A stretch of 64,000 nt of DNA from an uncultured Bacteroidota bacterium (GCA_902635965.1 CACPQA010000001.1:1-64000), one strand, 5' to 3'. Numbered from the stretch's first letter, positions 36,253 through 45,492 are shown. Translations and numbers: made by a program. The notes: generated from the letters alone by a model not told the origin.

Positions 36253-38793
36253 TTAGAATTGTTGACCAATTGTAAAATGAGTTTCCCAACCATTAGGAGT
36301 TCTATTTGAGGGATCTGCATTGTCAAATCCATAAGCAAAATCGATACCTAGTAGTCCAAAGGCAGGCATAAAAATTCTTACACCAAATCCCGCGGATCTT
36401 TGAGCATTGAATGGATTAAAGTTTCTAAAACCTTCATAACCTCTTCCAGATTCCAAATAACTGGTCCCATAGATTGAAGCGCTTGGCTTTAGTGTGATAG
36501 GATACCTCAGCTCAACAGTGAATTTGTTATAAATCGTAGATCCCTCCCTACTCGATAATGAAAAGTTTGGATAACCTCTAAGTGATATTACTTCTCTTCC
36601 ATCAAGAGCGAAAGTGTTATTCATACCGTCTCCACCCACATAAAATCTTTCAAAAGGTATATCTCCCTTTTCATTATTATATGTTCCTAAAAAACCAAAA
36701 TCTACTTGAGTCCTAAGAACCAATTTGTCGATTATTCTTGTAAACCAGCTTCCACTAAATTTCACTTTGTAAAATTCCAAAAATTTAAATTTTTCTTGAT
36801 CTATCTTACTTTGATCTGGGATTCTTTGACCTTGAGCATTCACTATTTGAAAATTAGGATCATTGCCAAGTGCAGAGTAATCAACTTTTTTGAATAATGA
36901 GTAAGGTGGAGAAAATTTTCCACTAATACTAAAATTTGATCCACCTAGTGGGAATATAGGGTTTGTATACGTGTTATTTCTAGACAAAGTAACTGTATAA
37001 TTAATATTATTTGAGACACCGTTTCCGAAAGTAAATAGTCCAGTAAAATAATTATTCAAATTGAAGTATTGATAGGTGATAGCTTGTGATAACAAAAAAT
37101 AATCATCAGGAACAGACAATCTTTTTGCAAGTCCAACTGAGATGCTGCTTATTTCAAAAGATTGAGATTTGTCGGCCCTGCCAGTAAAAAAATCATATCT
37201 AAATTGATTCGTTTTTGATAGTGATGTGGAAAATTGAACTGGTTGTCTACCCCCAAGCCAAGGTTCAACAAAAGTAAAACTATAAGTATTATAGAATTGA
37301 CTGGATTGTAATCTAAGACTAAGCCTTTGTCCGTCACCTGAGGGAACTGGCTTGTACGATTCCTTATTAAAAATATTTTTCATTGAAAAGTTATTGAAAG
37401 AAAATCCTAGCGTACCAATAAAACCACCACCTCCATATCCACCTTGTAATTCTATTTGACTAGCGCCAGCTTCAATTAGTCCAAATTCAATGTCTACTGT
37501 TCCTGCATTTGGGTCAACATTTTTGAAATCAGGTGTAATTTGTTCAGCATCAAAAAAGCCTAGTTGTCCTAACTCTCTAACTGTCCTCACAACCTTATCT
37601 TTGCTATAAAGCTCTCCTGGTTTTGTTCTAAGTTCTCTAAAAATGACATGATCATTTGTTTTGTCATTTCCAACCACAGAAATTTTATTAAATGAAGCTA
37701 ACTTACCTTCAGTTATTCGTATTTCAAAGTTGATGGTATCGTTTTCAGCACTCACTTCGACTGCGTTTATATTTGAGAAAAGATAACCGCTATTTTGATA
37801 CAAATTGGTAAGATCTTCTCCATCTGGTTTACTATCATCAGCTATTCTTTCTTTAAGAAGAATTCCATTGTAACTATCTCCTTTTTTTATACCTAAAACT
37901 GTTGCTAACTGTCTATCAGTGTAAGCAGCATTACCTATGAAATCAATATTTCCAAAATAATATCTATTACCTTCTTCCACTTCAAAATTAATAGTCAATG
38001 TGTTGTCTTTATTGATTATTACAGTATCGTTTAAAATTCTAGCATCTCTGTATCCTTTTTCTTTAAAAAAATCAATTAAATTCTCTTTGTCTTCAGTGAA
38101 TTCGTCAGGTATATACTTTGACTTTTTCCAAAACCTGTAGAATTTTTTTTCTTTTACATTTTTTAATTTAGCTAAAAGACTTTTTTGTTTAAACTTTTCA
38201 TTACCACTAAAATTAATATCTCTTATTTTCACTCTTTCTCCTTTGTCAATATTAATTAATAAGTTGAGAGTATTTACTTTTGTTGAATCTTCAATGTTTC
38301 TGATATTAATTTTTGTGTTTAAATACCCTTCCTTTTTGAATTTGTTTAAAATGTAATTCTTAGTATTTGTCAAAAAGCTTTCAGATAATTTTTTTCCCTT
38401 TTCAAGTTCAGTTTCTTTCAAAATATTCTGAATTTTATTTTTTTTTATCCCATTTATTTTTATTGTATTAAGTGTAGGAAGTTCCTCAATCTCAATTTGA
38501 AGCGTAATGCCTCTTTCAGTTAAGTTTTTAGCATAAAAATTAATGTCACTAAATAAATCTAGATTCCAAAGTTTATTAATAACGGAACTAACTTGATCTC
38601 CAGGGAATTGTATTGTTTGCCCTTTTTTTAGTCCACTATAAGATATTACAGTTTGCGGATTGAAACTTTTAAGTCCTATTACTTCTATAGAGTCAATCAA
38701 ATACTTTTGTCTTTTTTGAAGAGGTAAAGTTTGTGAAGTAACTTTTGTAAAAAAAAATATAAATGAAAAAAAAGTTAATATTAAAAATCGCAT
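36253..38793 (-). CDS. bamA: BamA, outer-membrane protein assembly insertase
   Basis: 846 residues. A signal peptide (about 1-20) is followed by POTRA domains over about residues 25-430 (for example KIRDINFSGNEKFKQKSLLAKLKNV and YYFGNIDFIGNAAYTDRQLATVLGI), then a 16-stranded barrel. The conserved VRGYP-like loop 6 motif appears as ISLRGYPNF near residue 735, and the chain ends in HFTIGQQF, an aromatic terminus. BamA inserts beta-barrel proteins such as the TonB receptor and SprA. It begins 2 bp after uppS. Confidence 0.96.
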   Translation of the reverse strand: MRFLILTFFSFIFFFTKVTSQTLPLQKRQKYLIDSIEVIGLKSFNPQTVISYSGLKKGQTIQFPGDQVSSVINKLWNLDLFSDINFYAKNLTERGITLQIEIEELPTLNTIKINGIKKNKIQNILKETELEKGKKLSESFLTNTKNYILNKFKKEGYLNTKINIRNIEDSTKVNTLNLLINIDKGERVKIRDINFSGNEKFKQKSLLAKLKNVKEKKFYRFWKKSKYIPDEFTEDKENLIDFFKEKGYRDARILNDTVIINKDNTLTINFEVEEGNRYYFGNIDFIGNAAYTDRQLATVLGIKKGDSYNGILLKERIADDSKPDGEDLTNLYQNSGYLFSNINAVEVSAENDTINFEIRITEGKLASFNKISVVGNDKTNDHVIFRELRTKPGELYSKDKVVRTVRELGQLGFFDAEQITPDFKNVDPNAGTVDIEFGLIEAGASQIELQGGYGGGGFIGTLGFSFNNFSMKNIFNKESYKPVPSGDGQRLSLRLQSSQFYNTYSFTFVEPWLGGRQPVQFSTSLSKTNQFRYDFFTGRADKSQSFEISSISVGLAKRLSVPDDYFLLSQAITYQYFNLNNYFTGLFTFGNGVSNNINYTVTLSRNNTYTNPIFPLGGSNFSISGKFSPPYSLFKKVDYSALGNDPNFQIVNAQGQRIPDQSKIDQEKFKFLEFYKVKFSGSWFTRIIDKLVLRTQVDFGFLGTYNNEKGDIPFERFYVGGDGMNNTFALDGREVISLRGYPNFSLSSREGSTIYNKFTVELRYPITLKPSASIYGTSYLESGRGYEGFRNFNPFNAQRSAGFGVRIFMPAFGLLGIDFAYGFDNADPSNRTPNGWETHFTIGQQF

Positions 38794-38795
38794 CT

Positions 38796-39533
38796 TTAAA
38801 TTTTATTTTTGATTTGATCACTTGTCTTCCCGAACCTTCTCTCGCGATTATTATAATTTGTGATTGCTTTTTCGAAATGTCTTTCATCAAAGTCTGGCCA
38901 AAACACATCCGAAAAAAATAATTCAGCATAGGATATTTGCCATAATAAAAAATTACTTATCCTTTGTTCGCCACTAGTCCTAATTAAAAGATCAACTGAA
39001 GGGAGTTCTCCACTGTGAAGGTGATTGTTTACAATTTTTTCATCGATTTTATCAATGCTAATCAAGTTTTTTTTGACCTTAACAGCTAAGTTCTTTATAG
39101 CACAAATTAATTCTTTTTTGAAGCCATAATTTAGTGCTAAAGTCAAGACTAAACCATTGTTTTCACTTGTTTTTTTTACTGTTTCTTCAACTTCCTTTAT
39201 TACGTTTTGTGGCAATCGAGATATATCACCAATACACTTAAATTGAACATTATTTTCAATCATTTTATTAATTTCTTTTCTCAAAGTATTTATTAAGATA
39301 CTCATCAGAGTTTCTATCTCCTTTTTTGGGCGATTCCAATTTTCAGTTGAAAAAGCGTACAATGTTAAATTTTTTATTTTAATTTTTGTGGCATATTCTA
39401 CAATTTTTTGGACAGATTTGATACCATTTTTGTGGCCATAAAGACGATCTTTCCCCTTTAATTTAGCCCACCTACCGTTACCATCCATGATGATTGCAAC
39501 GTGATTGGGTTTATTGGCGTTAACATTTTTCAT
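38796..39533 (-). CDS. uppS: Undecaprenyl diphosphate synthase (isoprenyl transferase)
   Basis: 245 residues from ATG 39533. A longer open frame to 39602 exists but would run back through the end of porG; AGGAAAG just before ATG 39533 looks like a ribosome-binding site, and the start overlaps the porG stop (ATGA). The cis-prenyltransferase signature HVAIIMDGNGRWAK is present with its catalytic aspartate, plus LTLYAFSTENW and the C-terminal IRTSGEQRISNFLLWQ. It makes the C55 lipid carrier for peptidoglycan and O-antigen. Confidence 0.95.
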   Translation of the reverse strand: MKNVNANKPNHVAIIMDGNGRWAKLKGKDRLYGHKNGIKSVQKIVEYATKIKIKNLTLYAFSTENWNRPKKEIETLMSILINTLRKEINKMIENNVQFKCIGDISRLPQNVIKEVEETVKKTSENNGLVLTLALNYGFKKELICAIKNLAVKVKKNLISIDKIDEKIVNNHLHSGELPSVDLLIRTSGEQRISNFLLWQISYAELFFSDVFWPDFDERHFEKAITNYNNRERRFGKTSDQIKNKI

Positions 39534-40234
39534 CTTTCCTTGCAGTAACATGGTTGTCTTCCAAAGGTATAACTTAATGCTAAACCAGTAAAAACATACC
39601 AATCATTATTATACAATTCACCATGTTTGACTTGAAGATCATTTTCAAATTGTCCAATTGGACTAGATCCGTCTATATTGTCTGTTAATGAGTATCTAAG
39701 TCCTGTTTCAAAACTCAGAACTAAACTATTGCTTACGCTTAATTTAACTCCAACAATTGCAGGAATTGAAAATTCAAGAGCACTATCATACTTTTCAATA
39801 TCAATTGAACCAAGCCCCTCTCTAATTGCAAATAGCTGATATTGGAAATAGTTTATACCAGTGAAGAAATAAGGAGAAAATTCTCTGTCTTGATCATGAA
39901 GGTTAAAATCAAAGAAGTTCACTTCCATACCAGCGGAGAACTCAATCACATTGTTATTAACTTCAAAAAATCTATTAAATCTGCTCATATCATTAGCATA
40001 GTAATCGGAGCTTTTTAAAGTTGAAGAAATAAAACTTGCTCTCAAAGCATATCTTGTGGTTAGATTCCATTTATAAATTAGTCCAAATGCAGGAGAATTA
40101 GAGTAAATAAAATGAGTACTACCAACATCTGATATTGTATTACTACCACCTAAAAACATTCCCATCTCATGAATTTGAGAAAATCCGGTCAAATGACCCG
40201 ATATAAAAAGATACAAAATAATAAACTTTCTCAT
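39530..40234 (-). CDS. porG: PorG (DUF6089), T9SS outer-membrane beta-barrel protein
   Basis: 234 residues. A signal peptide (to about GFSQ, residue 20) is followed by an eight-stranded beta-barrel pattern: EMGMFLGGSNTISDVGSTHFIYSNSPAFGLIYKWNL, ...YFFTGINYFQYQ..., GVKLSVSNSLVLSFETGLRYSLTDNIDG. This is the DUF6089/PorG family, an outer-membrane component of the T9SS core that associates with PorK/PorN. The gene order porG-uppS-bamA-skp-skp is strongly conserved in Flavobacteriia. It overlaps uppS by 4 bp. Confidence 0.9.
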   Translation of the reverse strand: MRKFIILYLFISGHLTGFSQIHEMGMFLGGSNTISDVGSTHFIYSNSPAFGLIYKWNLTTRYALRASFISSTLKSSDYYANDMSRFNRFFEVNNNVIEFSAGMEVNFFDFNLHDQDREFSPYFFTGINYFQYQLFAIREGLGSIDIEKYDSALEFSIPAIVGVKLSVSNSLVLSFETGLRYSLTDNIDGSSPIGQFENDLQVKHGELYNNDWYVFTGLALSYTFGRQPCYCKER

Positions 40235-40294
40235 TTGTATTTTTATGATGAAAAATACTATAATATTTAAACTGAATTAGGTAAAATTTATTGT

Positions 40295-41167
40295 TTAATT
40301 TCTTTTGTCTAATCCCCAAAATAATTTTTCACTTAAATCACTGTAAAATTCATTTTTTTTAAATTGAACTGTTTTTACATTAAATGGCGCTTTCGAAATA
40401 ACTATTTTAGTTTTATACGGAATACTTACTAATTTAGAGTCAAGAGAAAGGAAATGCTCTGAACCATTACCTTGTCCGTCAACCTCCAATTCAATAATTG
40501 ATTCGTTGGGAATTACAAGAGGTCTTACATTTAAATTATGAGCTGCAATGGGGGTTATTAATATACTTGGTGTTTCTGGAAGCATTATGGGACCACCACT
40601 GCTTAGATTATATCCCGTTGAACCTGTTGGAGTAGCAATTATTAATCCATCAGCCCAATATTTGGATAATTTTATCTTGTCAATTGAGGTTTCTATGCTT
40701 ATAAGAGATGCCGTATTTTTTCTAGATACAGTAATTTCATTTAATGCGTAAGGAAATTCTAATTTGATTTTCACATTGGTTTTTAAAGTTAAAAGTTCTC
40801 TGTTTACTAAGCTGAAGTTTTTTGACTTTAAGTAATTAATTCCTTGGACTAGGTTCTCTTTCTGAATTCCTGTTAAAAATCCTAATCTACCTATATTAAT
40901 TCCGAGAATTGGCACTTGACTTTGTTTTAAATATGAAACTGCTTTTAACATTGAACCGTCGCCACCTATACAAAAAAGGAAATCGGCAGATGATTGTAAA
41001 TCATTATAAACACTTATGTTGATATTTTTCTCAATTTTTTTAAAAGCCTTAAATAAATTTTTGTCAACTCTTACGGAAATTTTTTCTTTTAATAATAGTT
41101 TCAAAATATCAAAACTAGTTTTAATTGAGACTTCATTTTCGAATGGACATATCAGAATTATTTCCAT
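40295..41167 (-). CDS. nadK: NAD kinase
   Basis: 290 residues. NadK phosphorylates NAD to NADP. The ATP/NAD-binding motifs are clear: CIGGDGSMLKAVSYL (GGDG near residue 70), ILGINIGRLGFLTG, and IIATPTGSTGYNLSSGGP (near 180). Length is normal. It lies upstream of porG with a 60-bp gap and diverges from pdxJ; an exact -7 element precedes it. Confidence 0.96.
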   Translation of the reverse strand: MEIILICPFENEVSIKTSFDILKLLLKEKISVRVDKNLFKAFKKIEKNINISVYNDLQSSADFLFCIGGDGSMLKAVSYLKQSQVPILGINIGRLGFLTGIQKENLVQGINYLKSKNFSLVNRELLTLKTNVKIKLEFPYALNEITVSRKNTASLISIETSIDKIKLSKYWADGLIIATPTGSTGYNLSSGGPIMLPETPSILITPIAAHNLNVRPLVIPNESIIELEVDGQGNGSEHFLSLDSKLVSIPYKTKIVISKAPFNVKTVQFKKNEFYSDLSEKLFWGLDKRN

Positions 41168-41189
41168 TTAATAACAAATAATTTTTAGG

Positions 41190-41197
41190 CAAATTTA
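41190..41197 (-). promoter_or_regulatory. Putative -7 promoter element of nadK
   Basis: Read on the minus strand this is TAAATTTG followed by CC, an exact TAnnTTTG match 22 bp before the nadK ATG. Together with the pdxJ element 35 bp away it forms a divergent promoter pair. Confidence 0.5.
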
Positions 41198-41232
41198 ATA
41201 ACCAATGTCTAAGGTATTTGTTTTTTCCTAAT

Positions 41233-41240
41233 TAAATTTG
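41233..41240 (+). promoter_or_regulatory. Putative -7 promoter element of pdxJ
   Basis: TAAATTTGCA contains an exact TAnnTTTG, 15 bp before ATG 41256. A TTG occurs 12 bp upstream, shorter than the usual -33 spacing, so only the -7 element is claimed. The open frame that includes TTG 41238 starts inside this element and is therefore not the true start. Confidence 0.5.
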
Positions 41241-41255
41241 CAAAAATTAATTGTG

Positions 41256-41972
41256 ATGAAGACAAGACTGAGCGTAAATGTGAATAAAATTGCCACATTG
41301 AGAAATTCTAGGGGACAAAACGTGCCTAATCTCTTGAAGGTCGTTCAAGATATTGAGGAGTATGGTTCAGATGGGATTACAATTCATCCACGACCTGACC
41401 AAAGACATATAAAATACGATGACGCAATAGATCTTTCAAAAATAGTTCAAAGTGAATTCAATATTGAGGGAAATCCAATTAAGAAGTTTATGGAGTTGGT
41501 TTTAAAAATAAAGCCTACACAAGTAACTTTAGTTCCAGATGGAATAAATAATATTACATCAAACGCAGGCTGGGACACAATTAAGTATTCAGATTTTTTA
41601 TATAAAAAAATTCAAGTATTAAAATCTTGTGGCATTAGAACATCAATCTTTGTCAATCCAGATCCTAAAATGATTAGAGGTGCTTATGAAATAGGAGCCG
41701 ATCGAATTGAATTATATACCTATCATTATGCTTATCAATTTAATATTGACAAAGAAAATGCTATAGCAGATTATTATCAATCTGCATCGGAAGCAAACAA
41801 GCTTGGAATTGGGATTAATGCAGGTCACGATTTAAGTCTTTCCAATATTGCCTTTTTCAAAGATAAAATACCCAATCTTTTAGAGGTTTCAATAGGGCAT
41901 GCACTAATAACGGAGTCTCTTTATGATGGTTTTGAAAATGTAATTTCAAAGTATAAAAAAATTCTTCGGTGA
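41256..41972 (+). CDS. pdxJ: PdxJ, pyridoxine 5'-phosphate synthase
   Basis: 238 residues from ATG 41256. PdxJ condenses 1-deoxyxylulose 5-phosphate with 3-amino-2-oxopropyl phosphate to give pyridoxine phosphate. The N-terminal TRLSVNVNKIATLRNSRG, the phosphate-binding HPRPDQRHI, the VTLVPDG block, and the C-terminal LGIGINAGHDLSLSN and SIGHALITESLYDG are all diagnostic of the TIM-barrel family. It shares 4 bp with the following esterase gene (GTGA). Confidence 0.96.
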   Translation: MKTRLSVNVNKIATLRNSRGQNVPNLLKVVQDIEEYGSDGITIHPRPDQRHIKYDDAIDLSKIVQSEFNIEGNPIKKFMELVLKIKPTQVTLVPDGINNITSNAGWDTIKYSDFLYKKIQVLKSCGIRTSIFVNPDPKMIRGAYEIGADRIELYTYHYAYQFNIDKENAIADYYQSASEANKLGIGINAGHDLSLSNIAFFKDKIPNLLEVSIGHALITESLYDGFENVISKYKKILR

Positions 41973-42736
41973 AAATTTTAAATTCTCAGCAAATTGGAGA
42001 TGGCCCTAAAAATGTTATCATTTTACATGGATTTCTAGGAATGGGTGACAATTGGCGTGGTTTTGCTAAAAAATTCGATTCTGGAATTTTTTGTTTTCAT
42101 CTAATAGATCAAAGAAATCATGGTAAAAGTTTTTGGGATGAAAGTATGAGTTATGATGACATGGCAAGAGATTTACTATTTTTTTACAATTCACAAAATA
42201 TTCACAAATCAATTCTAATCGGACACTCAATGGGGGGTAAAACGGCAATGAAATTCTCATTATTATTCCCTGAAAGAGTTGAAAAACTAATAATTGTTGA
42301 TATAGCTCCAAAAAAATATTTACCGGATTTTAAAAATATTATAGATGGTTACAATCATTTGGACTTGGATTCATTCAATAGTAGATTCGAAATAGATAAT
42401 GTTTACAAAATTTTTGTTGAAGACAATTTTCTCAGATCTTTTTTGATGAAAAATATTTATAGAGATAAAGAGGGAAAGTTTAGATTTCGAATCAATTTGA
42501 AAGTCTTAGAAAAAAAAATTATAGAAATTGGATCATTTGATCATAAAAATTCATTCTTCAACAAACAAACTGCATTTATAAAAGGTTCTAAATCTGACTA
42601 TATTCTTGAAGAAGATAAAAATTTAATTAAAAAATATTTTCCGAAATATTCACTACACGAAGTTAATAATGCTGGTCATTGGGTTCATTATGATAAACCT
42701 GAAATTTTTGAAAAAATAGTTAAGAGCATTATTTAA
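41969..42736 (+). CDS. Alpha/beta-hydrolase, YbfF-like esterase
   Basis: 255 residues from GTG 41969. The oxyanion motif HGFLGMGDNW (about 20-29), DQRNHGKS, the nucleophile elbow GHSMGGKTA (serine near 92), and the catalytic histidine in NNAGHWVHYDKPE (near 231) match the YbfF esterase/thioesterase group. The acidic member is probably the aspartate in FIKGSKSDYILEED. The natural substrate is unknown; short acyl esters or acyl-CoA fit the family. It is translationally coupled to pdxJ by a 4-bp overlap. Confidence 0.88.
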   Translation: MKILNSQQIGDGPKNVIILHGFLGMGDNWRGFAKKFDSGIFCFHLIDQRNHGKSFWDESMSYDDMARDLLFFYNSQNIHKSILIGHSMGGKTAMKFSLLFPERVEKLIIVDIAPKKYLPDFKNIIDGYNHLDLDSFNSRFEIDNVYKIFVEDNFLRSFLMKNIYRDKEGKFRFRINLKVLEKKIIEIGSFDHKNSFFNKQTAFIKGSKSDYILEEDKNLIKKYFPKYSLHEVNNAGHWVHYDKPEIFEKIVKSII

Positions 42737-42800
42737 TTTAACATTATGGATATTAATTGTTAGATTATTAATCAGTTATTTAATTAGTTGATTTTAATTA

Positions 42801-42808
42801 TAATTTTG
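42801..42808 (+). promoter_or_regulatory. Putative -7 promoter element before the GNAT gene, leaderless layout
   Basis: TAATTTTG matches TAnnTTTG and ends 5 bp before ATG 42814. The 77-bp intergenic region is almost purely A/T, and no other element is visible. Transcription from here would leave little or no 5' leader. Confidence 0.45.
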
Positions 42809-42813
42809 CAATT

Positions 42814-43296
42814 ATGAACGAAACTTTGATTAGAAAGGCTGAAAGAAGTGATATGGTTTCAGTTTTGGGTTTAATTAAAGAACTGGCAGAATTTGAAAGA
42901 GAACCCAAGTCGGTTTCAATTAATGTTGATGATTTAATTAATGACGGATTTTGTAATGATCCAAAATTTAGGTGTTTAGTAGCCGAAAAAAATAAAAAAG
43001 TTATTGGTATGGCACTTTTTTATGGAAGATATTCAACTTGGAAAGGGAAAACTTTACATCTCGAAGATCTAATTGTTAAAAAAAAATTTAGAGGGCAAGG
43101 AATAGGTAAAGAACTTTACAAGAAATTCATTGAAATAGCACAGAATGAGGGTGTAAGAAGAGCGGAATGGGTAGCTTTAGACTGGAATGTTAAAGCAATA
43201 AAATTTTATAAAAATTCAGGTGCTAAAGTTTTAAGTGATTGGAAAACCATACAAATTGATAAAAAGTCCATAAAAAATTATCTTACTAAAAAATGA
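42814..43296 (+). CDS. GNAT-family N-acetyltransferase
   Basis: 160 residues. The acetyl-CoA-binding motif A is LIVKKKFRGQGIGKELYKKFIEIA (about 89-111, with the R-x-x-G-x-G/A pattern), followed by NEGVRRAEWVALDWNVKAIKFYKNSGAK (motif B). The closest general resemblance is to the diamine/spermidine acetyltransferase group, but the acceptor cannot be inferred. It overlaps the aspartate kinase gene by 4 bp. Confidence 0.88.
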   Translation: MNETLIRKAERSDMVSVLGLIKELAEFEREPKSVSINVDDLINDGFCNDPKFRCLVAEKNKKVIGMALFYGRYSTWKGKTLHLEDLIVKKKFRGQGIGKELYKKFIEIAQNEGVRRAEWVALDWNVKAIKFYKNSGAKVLSDWKTIQIDKKSIKNYLTKK

Positions 43297-44588
43297 TAGT
43301 TTACAAATTTGGCGGTGCCTCTATTAAGGATTATAAAAGCATCAAAAGACTAGTTAAGATAATTAGAAATAATAATTGTGATCAAATGATGCTAATTGTT
43401 TCAGCTATGGGCAAAACAACAAATTCAATGGAAGATCTTGTTGCATCTTACACAAAATCTTATAAAAATATTAAAGCTAAATTAGAATTAATAAAAAGAT
43501 TTCACACGGATATTGTTAAAGGTTTGTTCCCAAAAAATCGCCTGTCAGCTTTAAAAGTAGTTGATTTACTATTCAATGAAATTGATAAGTTTTTAAAATT
43601 AAACAAAGAAAATGATTATAACTTTATTTACGACCAATTAGTTTCATATGGAGAAATCCTGTCTTCGATTATTATTTCCAAATATTTTAACTCAGTTGGG
43701 TTAAAATCAAAATGGGTGGATGCCAGATCATGTATAATTACTGATGAATATTATCGAGATGCTAATGTTGACTTTGAAAAAACATCTAAATCGATTAAAA
43801 GAAAAATTAAAGGCAAGGGTCTATTCATATCGCAAGGTTTTATTGGGAGTAACAAAAAATCATTTACTACTACTTTGGGGAGGGAGGGTTCAGATTATTC
43901 AGCTGCAATTTTTGCTCATGCTCTAAATGCTGAATTGGTTACAATTTGGAAAGATGTTAGAGGGGTATTGAATGCAGATCCAAGGTACTTTAATAAAACT
44001 AAATTATTAAAAAAAATATCCTACGAAGAAGCTATTGAGTTAGCCTTTTATGGAGCCTCGGTTATTCATCCAAAGACTTTGCAGCCATTAAAGAAAAAAA
44101 ACATACCTCTTTATGTTAAATCATTTTTAAGACCCTCAAGAGAAGGAACGCTAATTTCAAAACACGATTCTACAGTTAGAAACATTCCTTCACATATAGT
44201 GAAATGGAATAGAGTCTTATTAAAAATTTCGTCTAAGGATTTTTCATTTATTGTAGAAAAAAAAATTTCGTTAATTTTTTCAATGTTATCCAAATACAAA
44301 ATGAAAGTTGAATTGATTCAAAATTCTGCTATAAGTTTCTCAGTAGTTCTAAACAATAAATATGGTGGTTTGGATAAATTGTTAGATGAATTGAAGGAAA
44401 CTTTCAAGGTTTCAGTTGATAAAGAAGTTTCACTCTTTACGATTAGACACTTTAATCGAATTTCATTAAAGCATATTAAAAAATTAAATCAAAACATTCT
44501 TCTTGAACAGAGGACATACAAAACCCTTCAACTTGTTTTATCGAAAAATATTAAACAGGAAAATCTTTTTGGATTTTTTGAACGATAA
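43293..44588 (+). CDS. lysC: Aspartate kinase
   Basis: 431 residues. The enzyme phosphorylates aspartate, the first step to lysine, threonine and methionine. The N-terminal KFGGASIKDY, the FTTTLGREGSDYSAAIFA block (about 190-208), and WKDVRGVLNADPRY (about 222-235) are the amino-acid-kinase motifs. Residues ~300-431 form a degenerate ACT region, so feedback sensitivity is uncertain. It is not fused to homoserine dehydrogenase. Its last 38 bp overlap the end of the convergent dehydrogenase gene. Confidence 0.94.
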   Translation: MIVYKFGGASIKDYKSIKRLVKIIRNNNCDQMMLIVSAMGKTTNSMEDLVASYTKSYKNIKAKLELIKRFHTDIVKGLFPKNRLSALKVVDLLFNEIDKFLKLNKENDYNFIYDQLVSYGEILSSIIISKYFNSVGLKSKWVDARSCIITDEYYRDANVDFEKTSKSIKRKIKGKGLFISQGFIGSNKKSFTTTLGREGSDYSAAIFAHALNAELVTIWKDVRGVLNADPRYFNKTKLLKKISYEEAIELAFYGASVIHPKTLQPLKKKNIPLYVKSFLRPSREGTLISKHDSTVRNIPSHIVKWNRVLLKISSKDFSFIVEKKISLIFSMLSKYKMKVELIQNSAISFSVVLNNKYGGLDKLLDELKETFKVSVDKEVSLFTIRHFNRISLKHIKKLNQNILLEQRTYKTLQLVLSKNIKQENLFGFFER

Positions 44589-45492
44589 TTTTTGCTAATT
44601 TTAAATGACTCTCATAAGTCCACCCTGCAATATGCGGTGTTAAAATTACTTTATCATTCTGAATTAAATCAAGAAAATTTTTATGAATCTTATTGTCAAA
44701 AGTATTTTCAAAATCTTTTTTTTCGTATTCCAAGACATCTAAGGCAGCACCTAAAATTTTTCCATTTTGAATTCCATCTATCAAGTCTTTAGTTTTTACT
44801 GCACTCCCCCTTGCGGTATTAATTAGCCAAAATGGATTTTTGACTTTTTCAATAAAATTTTTGTTAATCATCCCAATGCTTAACTTATTTTCTGGAGTGT
44901 GAAGACTCAAAATATTAGATTTATTTTGTAACTCTTCAATTGAAACTTGTCTTGCGATTGAGTCCTTAGTTTTTTTTATGATATCATAAAATATTATTTC
45001 TTTAACATTGAAACCCGTTAATTTTTTTGCTAAACTTTTGCCTGTATTGCCGTAACCAATTATCCCTATTGTCTTATTTTCGATTTCATGTCCTCTGAAT
45101 TTATCTCTATTCCACTGCTTATTTTTTACAGAATCATTTGCTATATTCAATTTATTAAGTAAACTTAAAATTAAACAAACAGCATGTTCTCCGACAGCAT
45201 TGCTGTTCCCTTCTGGTGCTGAAATTAGCTCTATCCCCCTTTTTTTTAAATATTGAATATCAATATTTTCTAAACCTGAACCAACCCTAGCAATAAATTT
45301 TATTCTCTTACCATTTTTTAAGAAATTTGTATCAATTTTAAAACGACTTCTTATGACTATTCCATCAAATTGATGAATAATTGATTTTACATTAGCTAAT
45401 GTCATTTTGTATGCTTCCACATTTATATAACCGCAACTCTTTAATTCATTTATAAGTGAGTCATGGTTTTTGTCTAAATGTAAAATCTTCAT
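44551..45492 (-). CDS. D-3-phosphoglycerate dehydrogenase-like D-2-hydroxyacid dehydrogenase
   Basis: 313 residues. The nucleotide-binding motif IGIIGYGNTGKSLAKKL (about 141-157), the RVGSGLENIDI substrate loop, the catalytic arginine in NTARGSAVKTKDL (about 227), and the catalytic histidine in LTPHIAGWTYES (about 285) mark a D-2-hydroxyacid dehydrogenase. The short form without a C-terminal ACT domain is the usual Bacteroidota serA-type enzyme, so serine biosynthesis is likely. It converges on lysC and overlaps it by 38 bp. Confidence 0.88.
   Translation of the reverse strand: MKILHLDKNHDSLINELKSCGYINVEAYKMTLANVKSIIHQFDGIVIRSRFKIDTNFLKNGKRIKFIARVGSGLENIDIQYLKKRGIELISAPEGNSNAVGEHAVCLILSLLNKLNIANDSVKNKQWNRDKFRGHEIENKTIGIIGYGNTGKSLAKKLTGFNVKEIIFYDIIKKTKDSIARQVSIEELQNKSNILSLHTPENKLSIGMINKNFIEKVKNPFWLINTARGSAVKTKDLIDGIQNGKILGAALDVLEYEKKDFENTFDNKIHKNFLDLIQNDKVILTPHIAGWTYESHLKLAKIIVQKIQKDFPV

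Noticed and set aside
39534-39602. N-terminal extension of the undecaprenyl diphosphate synthase frame
   Set aside because: It lies inside porG and has no family similarity; ATG 39533 has a ribosome-binding-like AGGAAAG before it.
41218-41220. TTG as a -33 element for pdxJ
   Set aside because: The spacing to the -7 element is 12 bp, well short of the 17-20 bp usual in Bacteroidota; the same problem applies at 42788 and 25872.
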